From: Imbroritus primus
Lineage (GTDB): Bacteria; Pseudomonadota; Gammaproteobacteria; Burkholderiales; Burkholderiaceae
Direction of reading: 5' to 3'
NCBI GenBank assembly: GCA_000272025.2
Contig: AKCV02000015.1
Location: 124,001-188,000 of the forward strand
DNA: 64,000 nucleotides
The translations under genes and the position numbers were made by a program. Shown here in pieces: positions 33,253 to 42,268 of the stretch (its first letter is position 1; each line of letters starts with the position of its first letter). The notes beneath the pieces are model-generated. The model was given only the letters and a program-made list of their open reading frames with translations, was not told the origin of the DNA and searched no databases.

Positions 33253-33942
33253 TCAGCGGCGCTGATACTGGGTCGCACCGAACAGGATGTCACGCTCCTT
33301 GTCGTCTACCGGCTTGCGATGCTTGGCGAGCACCTCGACGCCACGTTGCACGGCCGGACGGGCGGCAATCTCGTCGAACCAGCGCTTGACGTGTGTGTAG
33401 TCCGACAGCTCCACGCCCTGGTTTTCCCAGCTGCGCAGCCACGGGAAGGTGGCGATGTCGGCGATCGAATAGGCGTCGCCGGCCAGATAGGCATGTTCCG
33501 CCAGGCGCTTGTCGAGCACACCATACAGGCGCTTGGCCTCGTTGGTATAACGATTGATCGCGTACTCGACCTTTTCCGGTGCGTAGATGCGGAAATGGTG
33601 GGCCTGCCCCAGCATCGGCCCGACTCCGCCCATCTGGAACATCAGCCACTGCAGCGCCTCATACTTGCCGCGCACGTCCTCGGGCAGGAACCTGCCGGTC
33701 TTGCTGGCGAGGTAGAGCAGGATGGCGCCGGATTCGAACAGGGAGATCGGCTTGCCATCCGGACCCTCGCTGTCGACGATGGCAGGAATCTTGTTGTTGG
33801 GGCTGATGCGCAGGAATTCAGGCTTGAACTGGTCGCCGGCGCCGATGTTGACGGCATGCACCCGATACGGCAGCCCGCATTCTTCCAGCATGATATGGAC
33901 TTTGTGGCCGTTCGGCGTGGCCCAGCTATAGGCATCGATCAT
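33253..33942 (-). CDS. Glutathione S-transferase, Nu-class / YfcG-like
   Basis: A protein of 229 residues. The thioredoxin-like N-terminal domain (residues 1-80) contains [12 protein letters not shown] and the glutathione-binding [12 protein letters not shown]...[13 protein letters not shown]. The C-terminal helical domain carries [12 protein letters not shown]. The motifs match the E. coli YfcG/YghU type, which act as disulfide-bond oxidoreductases with glutathione. It starts 179 bp after the crotonase stop, with a very long hairpin in between. Confidence 0.9.
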   Translation of the reverse strand: MIDAYSWATPNGHKVHIMLEECGLPYRVHAVNIGAGDQFKPEFLRISPNNKIPAIVDSEGPDGKPISLFESGAILLYLASKTGRFLPEDVRGKYEALQWLMFQMGGVGPMLGQAHHFRIYAPEKVEYAINRYTNEAKRLYGVLDKRLAEHAYLAGDAYSIADIATFPWLRSWENQGVELSDYTHVKRWFDEIAARPAVQRGVEVLAKHRKPVDDKERDILFGATQYQRR

Positions 33943-34044
33943 CGAAGAGGTTCCTCATTTGAAAGACAGCAGAATCGAAACGGAAACAGCGCCGCCCTGA
34001 GGCATGCTGCAAATCCGGCGGCGCTGCAATCCGAAAATTTAAGC

Positions 34045-34091
34045 ACAGAAAGCACAAACGCGCAGACCGGCTGCGCGTTTGTGCTTTCTGT
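34045..34091 (-). terminator. Long perfect hairpin between crotonase and GST genes
   Basis: The arms 34045-34065 and 34071-34091 are perfectly complementary over 21 bp with a 5-nt loop (ACCGG). On the minus strand it follows the crotonase stop by 29 bp and is trailed by GCTTAAATTTT. That is T-rich but not a clean T-run. It is probably a terminator of the dehydrogenase-crotonase unit. The stem is longer than any other terminator in this window. Confidence 0.75.
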
Positions 34092-34120
34092 ATGTGCTGC
34101 GGCGGCTGCCGCAAAGGCTG

Positions 34121-34900
34121 TCAGCGATATACAGGCTTGCGTTTTTCGAGGAAGGCGCTGATGCCCTCGAGCCCGTCGGCGTGGAACAGCGAGCCGATGA
34201 AGTTGTCTCGCTCCTTTTCGAGATGGGTCGGCAAGGGCGCTTCTTCGGCATGGCTGATCAGGCCCTTGATGCGTGTGACCGAATTCGGTGCGAGTGCGGC
34301 GAGGTCTTCGGCCCATGCCAGTGCCTCGGTGCGTGCCTGGCCGGGTGGCACGACACGATTGACCAGGCCGAACTGCGCGAGCCGAGGCGCGTCGATGGGC
34401 TTGCCTTCGATCAGCACTTCGGTGGCCAGCGCACGCGGCAGGGCGCGCGCGAGATGCCACGATCCGCCGCCATCCGGCGTCAGGCCGACCCGCACATAGG
34501 CCATCACGAACTTGGCGTCGCTGGCGGCCACGACCAGATCGCAGGCCAGCACGAGCGAGAAGCCCGCACCGGCGGCAGGGCCTTCGACCGCGGCGATCAC
34601 CGGCTTGGGGAAGGCGCGCAGCGCCTCGGTCCACTGGTGCAGCGCTTCGATGCTGGCGGCCTGTACCGAGGGTTCCTTGCTGCGGTTGTCCAGCAGGCGA
34701 TTGAGGTTGCCGCCGGCGCAGAATGTATTGCCTTCCCCGGTCAGCACCACCACGCGTACTTCCGGGTCGCGTGCGGCCGAGTCGAGGGCCTCGACAGCGG
34801 CACTGTACATCGTCGGTCCCAGCGCATTGCGCGCGCCGGGGTTGGAAATGGTGAGCACCAGGGTGTGGCCGAGGCGTTCCGTCAGCAGTTGTCCGCTCAT
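34121..34900 (-). CDS. Enoyl-CoA hydratase/isomerase family protein (possible alternative oxepin-CoA hydrolase)
   Basis: A protein of 259 residues with a crotonase fold. The oxyanion-hole segments are TFCAGGNLNRLL and EGPAAGAGFSLVLACD. The acidic residue typical of hydratases in the second active-site helix is replaced by a GLTPDGGGSWHLARALP context seen in relatives annotated as oxepin-CoA hydrolase, alternative type. It is co-directional with the PaaH-like dehydrogenase (47-bp gap), which supports phenylacetyl-CoA-like ring-product degradation. The substrate remains inferred. Confidence 0.85.
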   Translation of the reverse strand: MSGQLLTERLGHTLVLTISNPGARNALGPTMYSAAVEALDSAARDPEVRVVVLTGEGNTFCAGGNLNRLLDNRSKEPSVQAASIEALHQWTEALRAFPKPVIAAVEGPAAGAGFSLVLACDLVVAASDAKFVMAYVRVGLTPDGGGSWHLARALPRALATEVLIEGKPIDAPRLAQFGLVNRVVPPGQARTEALAWAEDLAALAPNSVTRIKGLISHAEEAPLPTHLEKERDNFIGSLFHADGLEGISAFLEKRKPVYR

Positions 34901-34947
34901 GTGGATTCCGGTTCAGGTGGCGATCAGAGGGTCGATTAGAGATCGAT

Positions 34948-36471
34948 TCAGGATTCTTCGCTCAGCAGCGACAGGCCCAGGGCCGCGCGGCGTGCCAGCC
35001 ACGGGCTCGGGCGGTAGCGCATGTCGCCGGTCACGCGCTGCAGTGTCCGCAGCGTTTGCAGGATCGCATCGGCGCCCAGGGCATCGCCCAGGCTCAGCGG
35101 GCCCTTGGGGTAACCGAGGCCGAGGGTAACCGCGCGGTCAATGTCGCCCGGCGTGGCGATGCGCTGCTGCGCAATATCGGCGGCGATGCTGACGATGATA
35201 CTGACAATGCGCTGCGCGACGAAGCCGGCTGAATCGCGGATCACCGTCACGGGCACGCCGTCTGCGGCGAACAATGCATGTGCTGCGGCGCGCATGTCCG
35301 CGCGCGTGGCCGGCGTAGTCATCAGTACGCGGCGCTTGGCGGTCTCGAACGGGAACAGCGTGTCGATGGCGATCACGCGCGTGGCATCGAGCCCTTGCTC
35401 GACAGCGCAGGTGGTCGCGTCTTCACCGTAAGGCGTCACCACGATCAGGGCATTGTCCGAGGGCGTGTTGCCAGCTTCCGGCGTGACGCCGAGCTGCGCC
35501 AGCAGGCGCGCCACGGCCGCATGGCCACGTTCATGCGCACGGCTGATCCATACGCTTGCAGGCTTGTCGGTCGGCACAGGCGCTTCCGGCGCTACCGCTT
35601 TCTGGCCATCCGGATAGGCGTAGAACCCTTCACCCGTCTTGCGGCCCAGCATGCCGCCGGCATAGCGCACGGCGGTGATGGCGGAAGGGCGGTAGCGCGG
35701 TTCGTCGAAGAATTGACGGTAGATGGATTCCATCACCGGGTGCGATACATCGAGGCCAGTCAGGTCCATCAGCTCGAACGGGCCCATGCGGAAGCCGGCC
35801 TGCTCGCGCATGATGGCGTCGATGTCGGCAAAGCTGGCGACGCCTTCGCCGGCCGTCTTGAGGCCTTCGATATTCATACCGCGGCCGGCATGGTTGACGA
35901 TGAAGCCCGGCATGTCCTTGCAGCGTACCGGAGTGTGGCCGAGGCGGCGCGACAGCTCCATCAGCGCATCGCCCACGGCTGGCGCGGTACGCAGACCATC
36001 GATGACTTCCACGACCTTCATCAGCGGCACCGGGTTGAAGAAGTGGTAGCCGGCGACGCGTTCCGGATGCTGGCAGGCCGTGGCGATGGCGGTGATCGAC
36101 AGCGACGAGGTATTCGACGCGAGGATCGCGTCAGTGCGGAGGATGGCCTCGAGCTTCACGAACAGTTCGCGCTTCACCTCCAGCTTTTCGACGATGGCCT
36201 CGACGACCACGTCGCAGTCAGCCAGGTCCTCGAGCGTGGCTGCCGCGAAGACGTTGGCGGTGGCGGCACTGGCCTGCTCGGCCGTCATCTTGCCTTTGGC
36301 GGTCAGCTTGGCGAAGGTGTCCTGCAGGTAGCTGCGGGCGGCATCGATGGCGGCGGCATTGGTGTCGAACAGGCGCACGCGCAGGCCGGCCTGCGCGGCG
36401 ATCTGGGCAATGCCGCGGCCCATCGCGCCGGTGCCGACGATGCCGAGGGTTTGAATCGAGGGTGATGTCAT
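34948..36471 (-). CDS. paaH: 3-hydroxyacyl-CoA dehydrogenase, PaaH-like
   Basis: A protein of 507 residues. The NAD-binding Rossmann motif is GIVGTGAMGRGIAQIAAQAG. The dehydrogenase signature has catalytic His in GYHFFNPVPLMKVVEVIDG. A second C-terminal 3HCDH domain near residues 415-500 (DSAGFVAQRIVSIIVSI) gives the extended length of PaaH-type enzymes, which oxidise 3-hydroxyadipyl-CoA. ATG 36471 (MTSPSIQTLGIVG) was chosen; the frame open to 36537 crosses the operator. It is the first gene of the minus unit with the crotonase. Confidence 0.9.
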   Translation of the reverse strand: MTSPSIQTLGIVGTGAMGRGIAQIAAQAGLRVRLFDTNAAAIDAARSYLQDTFAKLTAKGKMTAEQASAATANVFAAATLEDLADCDVVVEAIVEKLEVKRELFVKLEAILRTDAILASNTSSLSITAIATACQHPERVAGYHFFNPVPLMKVVEVIDGLRTAPAVGDALMELSRRLGHTPVRCKDMPGFIVNHAGRGMNIEGLKTAGEGVASFADIDAIMREQAGFRMGPFELMDLTGLDVSHPVMESIYRQFFDEPRYRPSAITAVRYAGGMLGRKTGEGFYAYPDGQKAVAPEAPVPTDKPASVWISRAHERGHAAVARLLAQLGVTPEAGNTPSDNALIVVTPYGEDATTCAVEQGLDATRVIAIDTLFPFETAKRRVLMTTPATRADMRAAAHALFAADGVPVTVIRDSAGFVAQRIVSIIVSIAADIAQQRIATPGDIDRAVTLGLGYPKGPLSLGDALGADAILQTLRTLQRVTGDMRYRPSPWLARRAALGLSLLSEES

Positions 36472-36514
36472 GACGAGGCTTTCTTCTGCATGGTTTTGGT
36501 TTGCGGATAAAATA

Positions 36515-36526
36515 GCACGATCGTGC
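36515..36526. promoter_or_regulatory. Palindromic operator upstream of paaH-like gene
   Basis: GCACGATCGTGC is a perfect 12-bp palindrome 44 bp before the dehydrogenase ATG. On the minus strand it directly precedes a -10-like TATTTT. It equals the palindrome at 31968-31979 at 10 of 12 positions, the two differences being symmetric. A repressor common to both genes is suggested; no regulator gene is nearby. Confidence 0.6.
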
Positions 36527-36701
36527 GGAGGCTGCACCTGTTCTTTTTGCCGTGCAGCACGGACAATGACACGATCCGCATGTCACCATGCGTTGGCATC
36601 ACACCGCGCCGCGACGTGCGCGGTACGTGATGGACGACCGGACATTCGTCGGTGGCCGGCCAGGCGCACCGACATCTTTGCCGCAGGGCACGGGAGGGAC
36701 A

Positions 36702-37349
36702 ATGCTTCAGCTGTGTGGGTTTTCGGCCAGCAACTATTACAACAAAGTGAAGCTGGCGATGCTGGTCAAGGACGTGCCGTTCGAGGAGAAACTGGTGTGG
36801 GTCGATCAGACCGATGCCGAGGCCTCGCCGCTGGGCAAGGTGCCCTACCTGATCACGCCGCAGGGGCCGCTGAGCGAGTCGGGCGTGATCATGGAGTATC
36901 TGGAGGATCGGTTCCCGCAGTCGCCGCTGCTGCCCATCGATCCCTATGCCGCTGCCAAGGTGCGGGAACTGGTGACCTACCTCGAACTGCATCTCGAGCT
37001 CGTCGTGCGCGAACTGTATGCGGAAGCGTTCTTCGGCGGCAAGGTCAGCGACAACCTCAAAGCCCGCCAGAAGCGCCTGGTAGAGCGCAACGTCGCTGCG
37101 TTTGCCAAGCTCACGAAATTCTCGCCGTACTTGGCCGGCGACATGTTCACCGTGGCGGATTGCGCCGCCATCGTGCATTTCCCGGTGATCAGCAATGCCT
37201 GCAAGATTATCTACGGCGAAGATCCGCTGGCGGACCTGCCGGTGGGCGATTACCTGAAGTGCATGGGCGAATTGCCGGCGGTGCAGAAGGTCAAGGCCGA
37301 CCGCAAGGCCAACAACGAAGCCATGATGGCGCGCGCCCGGGCGCGCTAA
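36702..37349 (+). CDS. Glutathione S-transferase family protein
   Basis: A protein of 215 residues with a GST fold. The N-terminal domain is short (LCGFSASNYYNKVKLAMLVK; SPLGKVPYLITPQGPLSES). The C-terminal helical domain ends in a basic stretch. ATG 36702 was chosen for the strong ribosome site GGGAGGGA at 36692-36699; the longer frame from 36588 lacks one. It is divergent from the paaH-like gene and shares its regulatory region, so it may be controlled by the same palindrome. The substrate is unknown. Confidence 0.88.
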   Translation: MLQLCGFSASNYYNKVKLAMLVKDVPFEEKLVWVDQTDAEASPLGKVPYLITPQGPLSESGVIMEYLEDRFPQSPLLPIDPYAAAKVRELVTYLELHLELVVRELYAEAFFGGKVSDNLKARQKRLVERNVAAFAKLTKFSPYLAGDMFTVADCAAIVHFPVISNACKIIYGEDPLADLPVGDYLKCMGELPAVQKVKADRKANNEAMMARARAR

Positions 37350-37362
37350 AGCACTGGCGTGT

Positions 37363-38574
37363 TCAGAGTGCGGCCAGGCGCTGCAGCGCCTGCTGCAGCG
37401 TCGCATCCTGCTTGGCAAAGCAGAAGCGCACGATGCCTGCGTCCTGCGGCGTGCTGTAGAACGCCGACACCGGAATCGCGGCCACACCGATCTCGCGCGT
37501 CAGCCACATGGCGAATTCGTTTTCCGGCAAGGCCGAGATCGCCGAATAGTCGACACACTGGAAATAGGTGCCATCCGCCGGTAGCAGGCGAAAGCGCGAG
37601 TCGGCCAGTCCGCTACGGAACAGGTCGCGCTTGCGCTGGTAGAACGCCGGCAGGTCGCGCCATGGCGCGGGGTCGGCCATATAGCTGGCGAGCGCGTGCT
37701 GCATTGGCGTGTTGACGGTGAACACGTTGAACTGATGCACCTTGCGGAACTCGTCCATCAGCGACGCGGGAGCCGCCACATAGCCAACCTTCCAGCCGGT
37801 GACGTGATAGGTCTTGCCGAAGCTCGAGACCACGAAGCTGCGCATCGCGAGTTCCGGGTAACGCGCCACCGAGGCATGCAGCTGGCCGTCGTACACCATG
37901 TGCTCGTACACCTCGTCCGACAGCACCACGACATCGGTACCGTCGAGCACGCGTGCGAGCTGGCGCATGTCGTCGTCGTGCCAGATCGTGCCGGTGGGAT
38001 TGTGCGGCGTGTTGACGATCACCATGCGCGTGCGCGGCGACAGCGCGGCGGCCAGTGCGTCGAACGGAATGCGGTAGTCGGGCGCGCGGAGGCACACCGG
38101 CACCACACGTCCGCCGGCCAGTTCGATCGCCGGGCGATAGCTGTCGTAACACGGCTCGAACACGATCACCTCGTCGCCGGGATGCACGCAGCAGAGGATG
38201 GCGGTCAGCAGGCCTTGCGTGGCGCCGGCGGTGATGGTGACTTCACGGTTCCAGTCGTAGTGCCGGCCGTACAGTGCGCCGATTTTCTCGGCAATGCGCT
38301 GGCGCAGCAGCGGAATGCCCGGCATCGGCGGATACTGGTTGTGGCCGGCCTGCATGGCCTCCGTGACGGCCGACGTCAGGCGCGGGTCGCAGTCGAAATC
38401 CGGAAAGCCCTGGCCGAGGTTGACCGCACCCGTTTCCGTGGCGAGCGCCGACATTACCGTGAAAATGGTTGTGCCGACACCCGGCAGGCGCGAGGGCGGC
38501 GGCGTGAAGGCGGCGCGGGCTGCGGAAGGGAAAAGCGGAGCGGTGGACATGGCGGCGGGGGCGGGTCGGATCAA
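37363..38574 (-). CDS. Class I/II aminotransferase, methionine aminotransferase (YbdL)-like
   Basis: A protein of 403 residues from the first ATG; MSTAPLFP at residue 9 is an alternative start. It is a PLP fold-type I enzyme: GFPDFDCDPRL near residue 56, NTPHNPTGTIW, and the Schiff-base Lys in SSFGKTYHVTGWKVGY. Similarity is to YbdL-type methionine/glutamine-2-oxoacid and kynurenine aminotransferases. It converges with the GST gene, 13 bp apart. Confidence 0.88.
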   Translation of the reverse strand: MIRPAPAAMSTAPLFPSAARAAFTPPPSRLPGVGTTIFTVMSALATETGAVNLGQGFPDFDCDPRLTSAVTEAMQAGHNQYPPMPGIPLLRQRIAEKIGALYGRHYDWNREVTITAGATQGLLTAILCCVHPGDEVIVFEPCYDSYRPAIELAGGRVVPVCLRAPDYRIPFDALAAALSPRTRMVIVNTPHNPTGTIWHDDDMRQLARVLDGTDVVVLSDEVYEHMVYDGQLHASVARYPELAMRSFVVSSFGKTYHVTGWKVGYVAAPASLMDEFRKVHQFNVFTVNTPMQHALASYMADPAPWRDLPAFYQRKRDLFRSGLADSRFRLLPADGTYFQCVDYSAISALPENEFAMWLTREIGVAAIPVSAFYSTPQDAGIVRFCFAKQDATLQQALQRLAAL

Positions 38575-38612
38575 AAGAGGGGGAACGTGCCGCTATCGTA
38601 GCGGATTGGGCG

Positions 38613-39179
38613 TCAGGCTGTCAGCGTCGCCTGCGCCACGAAATCCGCGGGCTTCAGTACCGTCACGCCGGCCACTTGCGCCATGCGGCGCCGCAGCTTG
38701 AGCACGGCCTTGTCCTTCGAGACGAGATAGTGCGCCGTCGCGGCTTGGGCGAGTTCAAGGAATTTCTGGTCGTCAGCGTCGCTGCACCGTGGCAGGCGCG
38801 GCGCATTTCCGGCGACCGGATCAAGCATGCGCGTCACGGTATCGACCCATGCCAGAGCGGCATCAATGTCGACCGCGAAGCGTGCAAATTGCGGATAGCC
38901 CAGCACGCGCCGCAGTTCCTCGCGGCAGGACGGGCTGATCACGGCATCGAGTTGCCTGGCGACCAGGGCTGCGCGTATGGGGCGCGCCAGCGGGTCGTCG
39001 AACACCATGATGTCGATCCAGACATTCGAGTCGAGCACCACGCAGGGCCACGGGTTGGCCGAGGGGCTCGCCCCGGATGTCAACGGCGCGTCCATCGATA
39101 TCGTCATCGAGGCAGTTGCCGAGGGATCCGGCACTGGATCGGTGAGTGGGGCAGTCGGGGAAGCGGGCATTCGATACAA
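38613..39179 (-). CDS. PIN-domain protein, putative toxin component family (TIGR00305-like)
   Basis: Up to 188 residues; the true start may be one of several Met codons within the first 30 residues. The PIN core has Asp in VVLDSNVWIDIMVFDD, Glu in SCREELRRVL, and the acidic pair in CSDADDQKFLELA, matching the Mg2+ site of PIN ribonucleases. No antitoxin gene adjoins: the neighbours are divergent yaaA and an aminotransferase. Solitary members of this family are common in Burkholderiales and may not be toxins. Confidence 0.85.
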   Translation of the reverse strand: MYRMPASPTAPLTDPVPDPSATASMTISMDAPLTSGASPSANPWPCVVLDSNVWIDIMVFDDPLARPIRAALVARQLDAVISPSCREELRRVLGYPQFARFAVDIDAALAWVDTVTRMLDPVAGNAPRLPRCSDADDQKFLELAQAATAHYLVSKDKAVLKLRRRMAQVAGVTVLKPADFVAQATLTA

Positions 39180-39208
39180 TGGGATAAATCAAGTTTCGTG
39201 ATTCTGAC

Positions 39209-39988
39209 ATGCTCATCGTACTCTCGCCCGCAAAATCGCTCGACTACACCACCCCTGCCACCACCAGCAAACACACGCTGCCCCAGTTCGTCGACCGCTC
39301 CACTCAGCTGATCGAGGTGCTGCGTGGCTATTCGCCGGCCCAGATCGGTTCCCTGATGAGCATTTCCGACCCGCTGGCGGTCCTCAACGCCACCCGCTAT
39401 GCGGAGTGGTCGCCGTCGTTTACGGCGCGCAACAGCAAGCAGGCTGTGCTGGCGTTCAACGGCGATGTGTATGACGGCCTCGACGCCGGCAGCCTGGCGG
39501 AAGATGGCCTGGCATTTGCACAGCGGCGCGTACGTATCCTGTCCGGACTATATGGCGTACTGCGGCCGCTTGATCGCATGCAGCCGTATCGTCTGGAAAT
39601 GGGAACGCGCCTTGCCAACCCGCATGGCAAGGATCTCTATAGCTTCTGGGGCGATGACGTAACCGATGCGCTCAATGTCACGCTAAAGAAAGAGAAGGCG
39701 GATACGCTGGTCAATCTTGCTTCGGAAGAATACTTCAAGGTTGTGCGGCCCAAGCGCCTTGCCGCGCCGGTGATCACGCCGGTGTTCGAGGACTGGAAGG
39801 GCGGCCGCTTCAAGATCATTTCGTTCTATGCCAAACGCGCGCGTGGCCTGATGGCGCGCTATGCGATCGACCGCCAGCTTACCGATGCACAGGCGCTGAA
39901 GGGGTTCGATACCGATGGCTACCGCTTCACGCCCGAGGCGTCGGACGCGCATCGCTGGGTATTCCGGCGGCAGCTTGAAGCTGCCTGA
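39209..39988 (+). CDS. yaaA: Peroxide stress protein YaaA
   Basis: A protein of 259 residues of the YaaA/DUF328 family. In E. coli it lowers free iron and limits DNA damage during H2O2 stress. Hallmarks are [13 protein letters not shown] at the start, [33 protein letters not shown] and the C-terminal region [16 protein letters not shown]. It is divergent from the PIN gene; a -10-like TACAAT at 39175-39180 lies within the PIN gene's first codon region. Confidence 0.96.
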   Translation: MLIVLSPAKSLDYTTPATTSKHTLPQFVDRSTQLIEVLRGYSPAQIGSLMSISDPLAVLNATRYAEWSPSFTARNSKQAVLAFNGDVYDGLDAGSLAEDGLAFAQRRVRILSGLYGVLRPLDRMQPYRLEMGTRLANPHGKDLYSFWGDDVTDALNVTLKKEKADTLVNLASEEYFKVVRPKRLAAPVITPVFEDWKGGRFKIISFYAKRARGLMARYAIDRQLTDAQALKGFDTDGYRFTPEASDAHRWVFRRQLEAA

Positions 39989-40116
39989 GCCAGCCTCGGG
40001 GAGTTCGGACTGAAGGACTCCGTGGCAGTGTAAGAATCGGCTGGATCGCGTTGCGGGCCGGCCATGCATGATGGTATTGGGCGCCGATACAGTGCGCCGC
40101 AGTGCAGGGGAGCCGC

Positions 40117-41301
40117 ATGATTACCGTATCCAGCCGTTTCGATTCCGGTGCGATCGAAGTCGTGGCATGTGAGCGTGCCGACGATATCCAGCTGCGGATC
40201 CGCGCCGATTCGCATGCCGAGTTCCGCCAGTGGTTCCATTGCCGCCTGCAAGGAGTGCAGGGAAGCGACTGCCGCATTCGCCTGCTGAATGCCAGCGACT
40301 GCACGTATCCTGACGGCTGGGTTGACTACCGCACGGTGGCCAGCTACGACCGCAAGACCTGGTTCCGCATTCCGACGCAGTACGATGGCCGTGAGTTGGT
40401 CATGACGCTGACACCCGAGCACGATAGCGTGTGGCTGGCCTACTTCGAGCCCTATTCGGAAGAGCGCCATCTCGACCTGCTGGGCCGCTGCCAGCGCCAG
40501 CCTGGCGTGCGCACGCGCCATCTTGGCCATTCCGTGGAAGGCCGCGATATGACGGCGCTGACAATCGGCGAGCCCGCGCCGGGCCGCAAGCAGGTGTGGA
40601 TCATCGCGCGCCAGCACCCCGGCGAGACCATGGCCGAATGGTTTTGCGAGGGCCTGCTCGAACGTGTGACGGGGCAGGGCGCATGGCGCGACGACCCGGT
40701 GCGCCGGGTGCTGCTGCAGCACGCCGTGCTGCATGTGGTGCCGAACATGAATCCCGATGGCGCGGCGCACGGCAACCTGCGGACCAATGCCTTGGGCGCT
40801 AACCTCAACCGCGAGTGGATGGAGCCCGACCCTGTGCGCAGTCCGGAAGTGCTTGTGGTGCGTGACGCGATCCATGCCACAGGCTGCGACATGTTCTTCG
40901 ACGTGCATGGCGACGAGGGTTTGCCATACGTATTCGTGGCCGGCAGCGAGATGCTGCCCGGCTTTACCGAGCGCCAGCGCCGGGAGCAGCAGCGCTTCAT
41001 CGAGGCGTTCCTGCGCGCCTCGCCGGATTTCCAGAATGCGGTTGGCTATCCAGCCGGCAAGTACAACGAGGATGCGCTCAAGCTGGCCTCGAAATACATC
41101 GGGCACGCCTACGGCTGCCTGTCGCTGACGCTCGAGCTGCCATTCAAGGACAATGCCAATCTGCCGGATGCGGAGTCCGGCTGGAGTGCGCAGCGCAGCG
41201 CTCTGCTCGGGGCGGCCATGGTGCAGCCGATCCTCGAGCAACTGCTGGCGACGACATCGACGGCTGCTGCTTCGCCAGCGGGGCGGGCAGCGGCGTCCTG
41301 A
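40117..41301 (+). CDS. M14-family cytosolic carboxypeptidase-like protein
   Basis: A protein of 394 residues. The N-terminal beta-sandwich domain (about 1-120, FRQWFHCRLQGVQGSDCRIR) is typical of CCP/Nna1 relatives. The metallopeptidase domain has zinc ligands in ARQHPGETMAEWF (HxxE) and a later His in FFDVHGDEG, and the catalytic Glu is probably in LTLELPFKD. There is no signal peptide, so it is cytosolic. Eukaryotic CCPs remove C-terminal or side-chain glutamates; the bacterial substrate is not known. ATG 40117 follows GGGGAG. Confidence 0.9.
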   Translation: MITVSSRFDSGAIEVVACERADDIQLRIRADSHAEFRQWFHCRLQGVQGSDCRIRLLNASDCTYPDGWVDYRTVASYDRKTWFRIPTQYDGRELVMTLTPEHDSVWLAYFEPYSEERHLDLLGRCQRQPGVRTRHLGHSVEGRDMTALTIGEPAPGRKQVWIIARQHPGETMAEWFCEGLLERVTGQGAWRDDPVRRVLLQHAVLHVVPNMNPDGAAHGNLRTNALGANLNREWMEPDPVRSPEVLVVRDAIHATGCDMFFDVHGDEGLPYVFVAGSEMLPGFTERQRREQQRFIEAFLRASPDFQNAVGYPAGKYNEDALKLASKYIGHAYGCLSLTLELPFKDNANLPDAESGWSAQRSALLGAAMVQPILEQLLATTSTAAASPAGRAAAS

Positions 41302-41330
41302 GGCCGCGCTTCATTTCCCGAGGCCGTGCT

Positions 41331-42146
41331 TCAACGGCTGGAGGACTTGCTCTTCTTGCTGTTGGTCGTGCTTTTCTTCGCGGCCGGTTTGGCAGCCGCG
41401 GGCTTGATACTGGCCTTGCTGCCCGACCTGGCCGATTTTGCGCCGGCCTTGGCAGGCTTGCTCGTGCCTTTCTGCCGTGTGACTTGGCTCCTTGCTGCGC
41501 GCGAGGTCTGCGGGGCCGGGCGCGCGGCTTCGGTGATCGTCGCGCCATCCGCGTCCAGCAACTCGTAGGCCAGCATCATGCCGTCCTTGTAGCCGCAACG
41601 CACCTTCACCGGGACCCAGTTGTCAGCCGTACCGCGGCGATGGCCTTCGGCATCGAACATCACCACCTGCGAGACCTGCACCGCCTGCTTGACCGGAGAG
41701 AAGCGGCCTTCCCATGGCTTGACCTCGGCCCTGTCGGCGCGCAGTGCGCCATTTGGCAGCTTGAGCGCATCGAAGCTGGAAGAACGCGGGACGACCCAGC
41801 TCGCGTGGGCCGCGCAATCCGCCACATCGGCGCTTGCCCCCTCGGTTTCCATCAAGCGTGCGCGCATCTGGGTGCGGTATGTGGCCAGGCTGACGCGTTC
41901 CTCGGATGGCAGGGTGAAGGTTGTATCGGGGCGTGCCTGGGGGGATGGACTTGCTACAGGCGGTGTGGCGGGAACCGCTGGCCGGACGCCCAGGGCAGGG
42001 TGCGAGGCTGAGGTGGCGGGTGTAGTGGACGAGGCAGGCAACGTGGTGCCGGTAGCGGTGCTGGTGGCGGAATCTTGCGCAGGCATGCCGGCGCAGCCGG
42101 TGAGCAGGACGAGTGTGGCGATAAAGGAAGCGTTTCTAGCGTGCAC
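41331..42146 (-). CDS. Putative lipoprotein with Lys/Ala/Ser-rich tail (BspC-like domain)
   Basis: A protein of 271 residues. A lipobox LTGC lies near residue 18. A long Thr/Ser/Pro linker (20-75) follows. The central domain (80-205) contains VKPWEGRFSPVKQAVQVSQ and VKVRCGYKDGMMLAYEL, which I associate with the BspC domain family of Burkholderiales. The C-terminal 55 residues are a basic, histone-H1-like tail (KPAKAGAKSARSGSK). It converges with the carboxypeptidase gene. The function is unknown. Confidence 0.78.
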   Translation of the reverse strand: MHARNASFIATLVLLTGCAGMPAQDSATSTATGTTLPASSTTPATSASHPALGVRPAVPATPPVASPSPQARPDTTFTLPSEERVSLATYRTQMRARLMETEGASADVADCAAHASWVVPRSSSFDALKLPNGALRADRAEVKPWEGRFSPVKQAVQVSQVVMFDAEGHRRGTADNWVPVKVRCGYKDGMMLAYELLDADGATITEAARPAPQTSRAARSQVTRQKGTSKPAKAGAKSARSGSKASIKPAAAKPAAKKSTTNSKKSKSSSR

Positions 42147-42268
42147 GGGATCAACCGGTTAGCGGCGGAGAATGGAAAGTAGATGGATCGAGGGCATGAA
42201 AGTTCCGGCGGAATCCAGTCGTTGCGCGCGGTCGAGGCGTTCGCTTCGCCAGCGGACGTTGGTACGCG

